Shown piece by piece: positions 1-9,076 of a stretch of 12,411 nt of DNA. The stretch comes from Pseudomonadota bacterium (GTDB lineage Bacteria > Pseudomonadota > Alphaproteobacteria > Acetobacterales > Acetobacteraceae). The DNA lies in NCBI GenBank assembly GCA_021807975.1, contig JAKBCJ010000101.1:1-12411 (forward strand). The letters run 5' to 3'. The position numbers were made by a program, and so were the translations under genes. The notes under the pieces were generated by a model, which worked only from the letters and a program-made list of their open reading frames with translations, searched no databases and was not told the DNA's origin. The first letter of the stretch is position 1; each line of letters opens with the position of its first letter.

Positions 1-2
1 GG

Positions 3-3569
<3,567 letters not shown>

Positions 3570-3684
3570 CGCCGGGGAAGAAGGGGTTCGGTACCGATTG
3601 CGTTGTATCGGCGGCCCGTTCCGCCTAGGCAGCCGAGGCGTACGCGCAGTAGCTCGGGGTTTATATCGACGTGGTTGCGACGGT

Positions 3685-3713
3685 CTTGCCCCGGCCTCGG
3701 AAGCAGGGGCAAG
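3685..3713. terminator. Weak hairpin between convergent 5-oxoprolinase and trpA, possible shared terminator
   Basis: CTTGCCCC (3685-3692) and GGGGCAAG (3706-3713) form a perfect 8-bp stem with a 13-nt loop, in the 153-bp gap between two converging genes. On the + strand it is followed only by TTTCG, and on the - strand by no T run, so it is a poor intrinsic terminator. Position makes a role as a bidirectional stop or 3'-end stabiliser plausible. I see nothing else in the gap. Confidence 0.35.
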
Positions 3714-3722
3714 TTTCGCCTG

Positions 3723-4538
3723 TCAGCCCCTGACCGCCGCGGCCAGTTCGCGCACCTGATCCAGCACTTTTTCCACCGCACCCGGCAGCGCCTTGCCATG
3801 CTCGTCCAGATTGGCCGACAGCGTATCAATCAGCGCGGAGGCAACCACCGCCGCATCGGCGATCCGCGATGCCGACCCGGCCTGATCCGGCGTGCGCACG
3901 CCGAAACCGATGGCGATCGGCAGATCGGTCGCCCTACGCAGCCGGGGGATCGCGGCCTGCAGATGCTCCGCGCTGGCGCTGCGGGTACCGGTGATCCCGG
4001 TGATGCTAACGTAATACACAAACCCCGAACTGCCGTTCAGAACGTGCGGCAGGCGCTCGTCATCGGTGGTCGGGGCGATCAGACGGATGAAATCCAACCC
4101 GTTCGCATTGCTGAACGGTAGCAGCAGGTCAGCTTCCTCGGTCGGCAGATCGACGATAATCAGGCCATCGACGCCGGCCTGCGCCGCATCGGCACAGAAA
4201 CGCTCCGGCCCATACGACAGGATCGGGTTCAGATAGCCCATCAGCACGACCGGCGTTGCCGTGTCGTCCTGGCGGAACTCCCGCACCATCGTCAGCACAT
4301 GGGCAACCTTGACCCCTGCCGCCAAACCGCGCTTGCCCGCCGCCTGGATGATCGGCCCGTCCGCCATCGGATCGGTGAACGGCATGCCGATCTCGATCAG
4401 GTCGGCGCCGGCCCCCGGCATCCCGCGCAGCAGCGCCATGGAGGTCGCCTGATCCGGGTCCCACGCTTCCAGAAACGGAATCAGCGCACCGCGGCCCTGT
4501 TTCTTCAGTTCAGCGAACTTGGCGGCGATACGGCTCAC
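3723..4538 (-). CDS. trpA: Tryptophan synthase alpha chain
   Basis: The alpha subunit cleaves indole-3-glycerol phosphate to indole and glyceraldehyde 3-phosphate, and passes indole to TrpB through the alpha2beta2 tunnel. It is 271 residues, the usual length. Catalytic Glu49 (IEIGMPF) and Asp60 (DPMADGP) fall at exactly the enterobacterial positions. YYVSITGITGT (175-185) and GFGVRTP (211-217) form the usual phosphate and loop regions. Start is GTG at 4538, whose GTGA overlaps the trpB stop, implying translational coupling. Odd points: the usual AGDPD motif reads AWDPD (Trp26), and the C-terminal phosphate-loop text usually resembling ADGVVVGSAL reads ADAAVVASAL (Ala229, Ala233). The catalytic acids are intact, so I call it functional, possibly with altered phosphate binding. 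Confidence 0.95.
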   Translation of the reverse strand: MSRIAAKFAELKKQGRGALIPFLEAWDPDQATSMALLRGMPGAGADLIEIGMPFTDPMADGPIIQAAGKRGLAAGVKVAHVLTMVREFRQDDTATPVVLMGYLNPILSYGPERFCADAAQAGVDGLIIVDLPTEEADLLLPFSNANGLDFIRLIAPTTDDERLPHVLNGSSGFVYYVSITGITGTRSASAEHLQAAIPRLRRATDLPIAIGFGVRTPDQAGSASRIADAAVVASALIDTLSANLDEHGKALPGAVEKVLDQVRELAAAVRG

Positions 4539-5755
4539 AGCTTGACCCCCAGGTGTTCGGCGACAGCGAAGATGTCCTTGTCGCCCCGGCCGCAGAGGTT
4601 CATCAGAATGATCTGCTCTTCGTTCATCGTCGGCGCCAGTTTGGTGACATAGGCCAGCGCGTGGGCCGGCTCCAGCGCCGGGATGATGCCCTCGGTCCGG
4701 GTGCAGAGCTGGAATGCCGTCAGTGCTTCCCGATCGGTGGCGGAAACGTATTCGACGCGTCCGATATCGTGCAGCCAGGAATGTTCCGGCCCGATCCCCG
4801 GATAGTCCAGGCCGGCGGAGATGCTGTGTGCCTCGATGATCTGGCCGTCGTCGTCCTGCAGCAGATAGGTCCGGTTGCCGTGCAGCACGCCGGGCCGTCC
4901 GCCGGTCAGGCTGGCGGCGTGTTCGCCGGTTTCGATGCCGTGACCGCCGGCCTCGACGCCGATCAGGCGCACCGAGGTGTCATCCAGGAACGGATGGAAC
5001 AGGCCCATGGCATTCGATCCGCCGCCGATACAGGCAACGGCGGCGTCGGGCAGGCGGCCCTCGGCTTCCTGAAGCTGTATCTTGGCTTCTTCGCCTATCA
5101 CCGACTGGAAGTCGCGCACCATCATCGGATAGGGATGCGGGCCGGCGACAGTGCCGATCAGGTAATAGGTGTCGGTGACGTTGGCGACCCAGTCGCGCAT
5201 CGCCTCGTTCATCGCGTCTTTCAGCGTGCCGGCGCCGGACGTAACCGCTTTCACCTCGGCCCCCAGCAGCTTCATGCGGAACACGTTGGGGGCCTGACGT
5301 TCGACGTCGGTGGCGCCCATATACACCGTGCAGGGCAGGCCGAACAAAGCGCACATCGTTGCGGTGGCGACGCCATGCTGGCCAGCGCCCGTTTCGGCAA
5401 TGATCCGGGTTTTACCCATCCGCCGGGCGAGGAGGATCTGACCCATGCAGTTGTTGGCTTTGTGGCTGCCGGTGTGGTTCAGCTCATCGCGCTTGAAGTA
5501 CACTTTTGCACCGCCGAGATGCTTGGTCAGCCGTTCCGCGAACCACAGCGGGCTGGGACGGCCGACATACTCCTTCAGGTGGCGTTTCAGGTCGGCGTCG
5601 AACGCGGGGTCGGCTTTTGCCTGATTATAGGCGTGCTCGACCTCCAGGATCAGCGGCATCAGCGTTTCCGCGACGAAGCGGCCGCCAAATTCTCCGAAGC
5701 GGCCCCGTTCGTTGGGGCCGGTGCGCAGGCTGTTTACGCCGGGTACGATGTTCAA
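4535..5755 (-). CDS. trpB: Tryptophan synthase beta chain
   Basis: PLP enzyme that condenses indole with L-serine to give L-tryptophan. It is 406 residues, full length for the family. Seen: N-terminal GRFGEFGGRFVAETLM; the PLP Schiff-base lysine in GSHKANN (Lys99); the catalytic Glu in ETGAGQHG (121-128); the phosphate-binding loop GGGSNAMG (244-251); and LCGRGDKD (387-394) near the pyridine nitrogen. Start is TTG at 5755. It is preferred because AAGGAG (5764-5769 on the minus strand) lies 8 nt upstream, and the next Met is residue 33, beyond the conserved N-terminus. It overlaps trpA by 4 bp as a two-gene unit. A candidate promoter sits just upstream (5780-5807). Many alphaproteobacteria have trpF immediately before trpB, but here pckA lies there instead. 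Confidence 0.97.
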   Translation of the reverse strand: MNIVPGVNSLRTGPNERGRFGEFGGRFVAETLMPLILEVEHAYNQAKADPAFDADLKRHLKEYVGRPSPLWFAERLTKHLGGAKVYFKRDELNHTGSHKANNCMGQILLARRMGKTRIIAETGAGQHGVATATMCALFGLPCTVYMGATDVERQAPNVFRMKLLGAEVKAVTSGAGTLKDAMNEAMRDWVANVTDTYYLIGTVAGPHPYPMMVRDFQSVIGEEAKIQLQEAEGRLPDAAVACIGGGSNAMGLFHPFLDDTSVRLIGVEAGGHGIETGEHAASLTGGRPGVLHGNRTYLLQDDDGQIIEAHSISAGLDYPGIGPEHSWLHDIGRVEYVSATDREALTAFQLCTRTEGIIPALEPAHALAYVTKLAPTMNEEQIILMNLCGRGDKDIFAVAEHLGVKL

Positions 5756-5763
5756 AACGGGCT

Positions 5764-5769
5764 CTCCTT
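5764..5769 (-). promoter_or_regulatory. Shine-Dalgarno of trpB that supports the TTG start
   Basis: AAGGAG on the minus strand, 8 nt before TTG at 5755. It is the strongest ribosome binding site nearby and decides for the rare TTG initiator. Confidence 0.75.
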
Positions 5770-5779
5770 GCGGGGTGCG

Positions 5780-5807
5780 CTTCTAGAGCATGGCCGCGTT
5801 TGGTCAA
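5780..5807 (-). promoter_or_regulatory. Candidate sigma-70 promoter of trpBA
   Basis: On the minus strand, TTGACC (5802-5807, 5 of 6 to the -35 consensus), a 16-bp spacer, then TAGAAG (5780-5785, 4 of 6 to the -10). The predicted leader is about 20 nt, too short for a leader peptide or attenuator. It lies downstream of the pckA hairpin, consistent with separate transcription of trpBA. Seen by eye only. Confidence 0.4.
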
Positions 5808-5823
5808 GGCGAAGAGGCGAACC

Positions 5824-5859
5824 GCTTACCGACCGCGTTCCCTCACGCGGGCGGTAAGC
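5824..5859 (-). terminator. Hairpin downstream of pckA, probable transcription end
   Basis: GCTTACCGACCGCG (5824-5837) pairs with CGCGGGCGGTAAGC (5846-5859) at 13 of 14 positions, with an 8-nt loop. It begins 66 nt after the pckA stop. No clear U tract follows on the minus strand, so it may be a weak intrinsic terminator, a Rho-linked stop or a 3'-end stabiliser. Confidence 0.5.
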
Positions 5860-5924
5860 CTATCCAACCGCGGCCGGGCCAGGATCACATCTCCAACGCG
5901 GATGCGGCCAGCCGGCAGCGTCGG

Positions 5925-7634
5925 CTACGCCGCGACGCGGATCGCCACAGCCTTGACGTCGTCGCCGACGCCGGCCTCGAACGTGGCGAAGTTGGCTTCG
6001 AACCGCTCGATCAGGTGCTTGGCCATGCGGTCGTAGGCAGCCTTGTCGGCCCAGGCCTGACGGGGGTCCAGCACCTCATCCGGGATGCCGGGCACATGGG
6101 CAGGGATGGACAGGCCGAAGAACGGTTCGCGGTGAAACTCCATCTGCGTCAGCGAACCGTCCAGCGCGCCGCGCAGCAACGCGCGGGTATGCCGGATCGC
6201 CATACGGTGGCCGACGCCGAACTGTCCGCCGCTCCAGCCGGTGTTCACCAGCCAGCAGGTGGCGTCGTATTTGGCGATCAGGTCCGCGAACATCTGGCCA
6301 TACACTTCCGGCCGGCGCGGGATAAACGGATGCGCGAAGCAGGTGCTGAACGTGGCGTTCGGCTCCTTGCCCAGGCCCTTTTCGGTGCCGGCGACCTGCG
6401 CGGTGTAGCCAGACAGGAAGTGATACATTGCCTGCGCGGGCGTCAGGCGAGAAATCGGGGGCAGCACGCCAAACGCATCGCAGGTCAGCATGAACACGTT
6501 CTTCGGCTGGCCGCCGCGGCCGGACAGATTGACGTTCGGAATGAACTCGACCGGGTAGCAGGATCTTGTGTTTTCGGTCAGCGATCCGTCGGTCAGATCC
6601 AGGTTGCCGTGCCTGTCGCCGACCACATTCTCCAGCACCGCACCGAAGCGGTTGGATGCGGCCCAGATCTCGGGTTCGGCCTCCTGCGACAGGTTGATGA
6701 CTTTGGCATAGCAGCCGCCTTCGAAGTTGAAGGTGCCGGTCGGGCCCCAGCCGTGCTCGTCGTCGCCGATCAGCTTGCGGTGCGGGTCGGACGACAGGGT
6801 GGTCTTGCCGGTGCCGGACAGCCCGAAGAACAGCGCGACGTCGCCGTCCTTGCCCTGGTTGGCGCTGCAATGCATCGGCATCACACCCTTTGCGGGCAGC
6901 AGCCAGTTCATGATGGTAAAGATCGACTTCTTCACTTCGCCCGCATACTCACTGCCGGCGATGATAATCAGCTTCTGCTCGAACGACAGCGCGATGGTGG
7001 TGGAGGAGCGGACGCCATCAATCTTCGGGTCGGTCTGGAACAGCGGCGCGTGCAGAATGACATAGTCGGGTTCGAACGCCGGCAGGTCGGATTCGGCGGG
7101 GCGGATAAACATGTTGCGGGCGAACAGGGCGTTCCAGGCCTGCGTGGTGACCAGCCGGACGCGCACGCGATGTTCCGGGTCGGCGCCGGCGTAAAGGTCC
7201 TGCGTGAACAGTTCCTGTCCCTGAAGATAGGCCTGGACCCGGCCCTTGAAGGCGTTGAACCGTTCGACCGGCATCCGCTGATTGATTTTGCCCCACCAGA
7301 TATCGTTGGTGACGGACGGTTCGTCGGCAACGAACTTATCTTGCACGGAACGGCCGGTGTGGACGCCGGTTTCCACCATCAGCGCACCATCGACCGAGAG
7401 GCGGCCTTCGTGGCGGCGTAAGGATTCCGCCACCAGGGCGGGCGCGGTCTGGTTGGCATGAACGGGGCGGGATGCCTGAACACCGGTGCCGGCGAGTGCC
7501 TCGGCGGCGTGATTTTTCCATGCGTTCTGGTTCGCGGGAGCGTGCATCAAGGTCGGATTCCTGCCCATGGTCTGCGTTTTGCGGTCAACGATGCCCGGGG
7601 TCAGCGTCGGCCAGCCTTGATCGGGCGAGTCCAC
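5925..7634 (-). CDS. pckA: Phosphoenolpyruvate carboxykinase (ATP)
   Basis: Converts oxaloacetate plus ATP to phosphoenolpyruvate, CO2 and ADP, the first committed step of gluconeogenesis from organic acids, in the cytoplasm. Seen: TGVHTGRS (89-96, substrate-binding Arg); the P-loop GLSGTGKTTL (271-280); the metal-binding signature LIGDDEHGWGPTGTFNFEGG (288-307); and NTGWSGGQFGVGHR (464-477). The frame gives 569 residues from GTG at 7634, where GAGGA (7641-7645, minus strand) lies 6 nt upstream. Family members are about 535-540 residues, and ATG at 7547 (540 residues, AGGA 11 nt upstream) or ATG at 7568 would fit that length. The start is therefore uncertain. The first 30 to 45 residues look unconserved, and clear homology begins near residue 52. 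It is divergent from the pqq operon. Confidence 0.95.
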   Translation of the reverse strand: MDSPDQGWPTLTPGIVDRKTQTMGRNPTLMHAPANQNAWKNHAAEALAGTGVQASRPVHANQTAPALVAESLRRHEGRLSVDGALMVETGVHTGRSVQDKFVADEPSVTNDIWWGKINQRMPVERFNAFKGRVQAYLQGQELFTQDLYAGADPEHRVRVRLVTTQAWNALFARNMFIRPAESDLPAFEPDYVILHAPLFQTDPKIDGVRSSTTIALSFEQKLIIIAGSEYAGEVKKSIFTIMNWLLPAKGVMPMHCSANQGKDGDVALFFGLSGTGKTTLSSDPHRKLIGDDEHGWGPTGTFNFEGGCYAKVINLSQEAEPEIWAASNRFGAVLENVVGDRHGNLDLTDGSLTENTRSCYPVEFIPNVNLSGRGGQPKNVFMLTCDAFGVLPPISRLTPAQAMYHFLSGYTAQVAGTEKGLGKEPNATFSTCFAHPFIPRRPEVYGQMFADLIAKYDATCWLVNTGWSGGQFGVGHRMAIRHTRALLRGALDGSLTQMEFHREPFFGLSIPAHVPGIPDEVLDPRQAWADKAAYDRMAKHLIERFEANFATFEAGVGDDVKAVAIRVAA

Positions 7635-7756
7635 CGTTAGTCCTCAAGCGCAAATATACTAGTCGGTAGATTGGCAAACGTCCACCGGTCCGCGGCAAGG
7701 TCGCTGGCGGCGCCCGGGACATGGTCGGGGCGGGGGTCTTTGAGACGACGGGTGCG

Positions 7757-7774
7757 GAATGTCCGCGGACATTC
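7757..7774. repeat. 18-bp perfect palindrome, candidate operator
   Basis: GAATGTCCGCGGACATTC reads identically on both strands. It lies 123 bp upstream of the pckA GTG start and about 185 bp before the pqq -35. Perfect symmetry over nine base pairs per half without a loop is typical of a site for a dimeric DNA-binding protein. The regulator is unknown. Confidence 0.6.
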
Positions 7775-7895
7775 AGGTTTGGGTGCTTGGTGTGGCCGCC
7801 GATTGGCGCGGTATCGCCTTCCGTGGACGCCGCCCGGGCCGGGGCACCTTCGGAGGAACCGCTTCGTGGCGGGCCAAGCGTGCGATGGCCTGCGA

Positions 7896-7930
7896 TGACG
7901 ATGGAGGAGGCTGCAAATGTTCCATCGTCA
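7896..7930. repeat. 10-bp perfect inverted repeat upstream of the pqq promoter
   Basis: TGACGATGGA (7896-7905) and TCCATCGTCA (7921-7930) are exact reverse complements separated by 15 nt, with half-site centres 25 bp apart. The centre is near -80 relative to the predicted pqq start. This is suitable for an activator or two-site operator, though as RNA it would also form a stem-loop. No T run follows on either strand. Confidence 0.55.
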
Positions 7931-7958
7931 AGAGAACCTGTGGTCCGCTTGCTGCCCC

Positions 7959-7986
7959 TTTACCCGGGCATGATCCGTGCTATAAT
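7959..7986 (+). promoter_or_regulatory. Predicted promoter of the pqq operon
   Basis: TTTACC (7959-7964), a 16-bp spacer, then a perfect TATAAT (7981-7986) preceded by TGC, which makes an extended -10. Transcription would start near 7993, giving a leader of about 67 nt before pqqA. It is the best sigma-70 match I see in the window and it points at pqqA. Confidence 0.65.
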
Positions 7987-8000
7987 TGACGCGTGGCGCT

Positions 8001-8051
8001 GTTTGAAAAAAATGCGTCATTCGTTTAATTGCTGAATGAAACAAACAGGAG
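8001..8051 (+). promoter_or_regulatory. Structured AT-rich leader and Shine-Dalgarno of pqqA
   Basis: GTTTG (8001-8005) can pair with CAAAC (8042-8046), enclosing TCATTC (8017-8022) paired with GAATGA (8034-8039). The outer arm ends directly before AGGAG (8047-8051), the ribosome binding site, which is 8 nt from the pqqA ATG. The helices are short and AT-rich, so stability is doubtful; the Shine-Dalgarno itself is clear. Confidence 0.4.
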
Positions 8052-8059
8052 ACGCTCAA

Positions 8060-8137
8060 ATGGCTTGGACACGCCCGGTTCTGCGCGAAATCTGCATTGG
8101 CATGGAAATCAACGGTTACCTCGCCGCGCGCATGTAA
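8060..8137 (+). CDS. pqqA: PqqA, precursor peptide of pyrroloquinoline quinone
   Basis: 25-residue ribosomally made peptide whose Glu and Tyr side chains become PQQ. It starts with MAWTRP, matching the family's MWxKP-type start with one extra residue. Glu16 and Tyr20 stand in the invariant E-x3-Y spacing (MEINGY), followed by five residues, the usual short tail. AGGAG lies 8 nt upstream of ATG. It is the first gene of pqqABCDE. Compared with remembered PqqA peptides the middle is unusual: LREICIGMEING carries a Cys at position 12, four residues before the crosslinked Glu. It is in the same reading frame as pqqB, separated from it by one TAA and eight sense codons. The call rests on the motif and on the pqqB neighbour, and is firm despite the small size. 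Confidence 0.95.
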   Translation: MAWTRPVLREICIGMEINGYLAARM

Positions 8138-8138
8138 A

Positions 8139-8162
8139 TTCGCGTTACCGCATATAACGGAA
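8139..8162 (+). promoter_or_regulatory. Hairpin between pqqA and pqqB, reaching the pqqB start
   Basis: CGTTA (8143-8147) pairs with TAACG (8155-8159) around a 7-nt loop. With one bulged G the stem continues as TTC (8139-8141) with GAA (8160-8162), including the first base of the pqqB ATG. pqqB has no good Shine-Dalgarno. Small intercistronic hairpins that lower expression of downstream pqq genes relative to pqqA have been proposed in other bacteria. That role here is inference. Confidence 0.4.
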
Positions 8163-9076
8163 TGACTACACGGCAAGCTGGACCGGGCGCTATCGTGCTC
8201 GGTTCGGCGGCGGGCGGCGGTTTTCCGCAGTGGAACTGCGGCTGCTATTTGTGCCGTTTGGCTAGGGATAACGACCCAAGAGTTCGTCCCGCGACTCAGG
8301 CGGGTGTCGCTGTCAGCGGTGATGGGGAATCCTGGCTCCTGCTGGGCGCCTCGCCCGATTTGCGCCAACAATTAGGTCAAACCCCCCGGCTTTGGCCGCG
8401 TTCGGATACACGCGACTCGCCAATTACCGGGGTTGTGCTGACCGGCGGCGATATCGACGCGATCGCCGGACTGCTGGTGTTGCGCGAACGCCATCCGTTC
8501 ACCGTTTACGGGCCGGCCTCGGTGCTTGGTATCCTGGCGGATAACGATGTGTTCAAGGTGCTGGATCCAGCCATCGTCCGTATGCAGCCGATTGAACCCG
8601 GGGCGCCGGTCGCCTGCGGCGGCGGCATGACCCTGACCCTGCTCGCTTTACCCGGAAAAGTGCCACTGTACCGCGAAACCCCCGGCGCGACCGAGGCGGA
8701 AATTGGGGCGGCCTATGCGGCCATGGTGCGGACGGCGGACAAATGTGTCGTGTTCGCGCCCGGATGCGCGGTGGTCGACGACACCGTCCTGACAAAACTC
8801 AGCACGGCCGACGTGCTGTTTTTCGACGGCACGCTCTTCACCGACGATGAAATGATCCGGGCGGGTCTTGGAACCAAGACGGGCAGGCGGATGGGGCACT
8901 CCCCGGTCGGCGGCCCGGATGGCACGCTCGTCCGGTTGGCCAACCTTCCGGCCCGGCGTATCCTTTTGCACATCAACAATACCAACCCGATCTGGTTAAG
9001 CGATTCGCCGGAGCGGAAGCAAGTCGAAGACGCCGGCTTCGAAGTCGCATTCGACGGCATGGAGGTCCCCCTGTGA
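8162..9076 (+). CDS. pqqB: PqqB, metallo-beta-lactamase-fold PQQ biosynthesis protein
   Basis: Member of the metallo-hydrolase fold family in PQQ biosynthesis. Proposed to hydroxylate the Tyr-derived ring of the trimmed Glu-Tyr intermediate before PqqC acts; cytoplasmic. It is 304 residues, as expected. Seen: LGSAAGGGFPQWNC (13-26) continuing as a C-x-C-x2-C cluster (Cys26, 28, 31); LGASPDLRQQ (61-70); LTGGDIDAIAGLL (93-105); FDGTLF (221-226); GRRMGH (241-246); and HINNTNPIW (270-278). In the Klebsiella protein the third motif reads QIDHTTGLL, so the His is Ala100 here. I recall the same change in Gluconobacter-type PqqBs, so it is probably a lineage trait. ATG at 8162 is the only sensible start, and its ribosome binding site is poor. 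The stop overlaps the pqqC GTG start (GTGA), implying coupled translation. Confidence 0.97.
   Translation: MTTRQAGPGAIVLGSAAGGGFPQWNCGCYLCRLARDNDPRVRPATQAGVAVSGDGESWLLLGASPDLRQQLGQTPRLWPRSDTRDSPITGVVLTGGDIDAIAGLLVLRERHPFTVYGPASVLGILADNDVFKVLDPAIVRMQPIEPGAPVACGGGMTLTLLALPGKVPLYRETPGATEAEIGAAYAAMVRTADKCVVFAPGCAVVDDTVLTKLSTADVLFFDGTLFTDDEMIRAGLGTKTGRRMGHSPVGGPDGTLVRLANLPARRILLHINNTNPIWLSDSPERKQVEDAGFEVAFDGMEVPL

Larger units (their letters stand above)
7635..8059. other. Divergent pckA-pqqA intergenic region, no convincing gene
   Basis: 425 bp between divergent starts. Three overlapping + frames of 75-104 codons exist, but none resembles a protein I know, none has a clear ribosome binding site, and their composition looks like chance open frames in GC-rich DNA. 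The region contains the pqq promoter, an 18-bp palindrome and a 10-bp inverted repeat (listed separately). For pckA, AATATA at 7653-7658 reads TATATT on the minus strand and could be a -10 element, but no good -35 is at the right distance. If it is real, the leader before the GTG start would be very short, which would favour the internal ATG starts of pckA. The last 80 bp are AT-rich compared with the rest. Confidence 0.6.

Noticed and set aside
4553..5857. 434-codon + strand open frame opposite trpB
   Set aside because: It is the antisense shadow of trpB, whose conserved motifs are unambiguous.
5790..7421. 543-codon + strand open frame opposite pckA
   Set aside because: Antisense shadow of pckA. 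Long stop-free antisense frames are expected at this GC content.
7671..8035. Three overlapping + strand open frames of 75-104 codons upstream of pqqA
   Set aside because: Low-complexity, Arg/Gly/Pro-rich translations with no recognisable motif, no clear ribosome binding site, and overlap with the pqq promoter. Most likely chance frames in GC-rich DNA.
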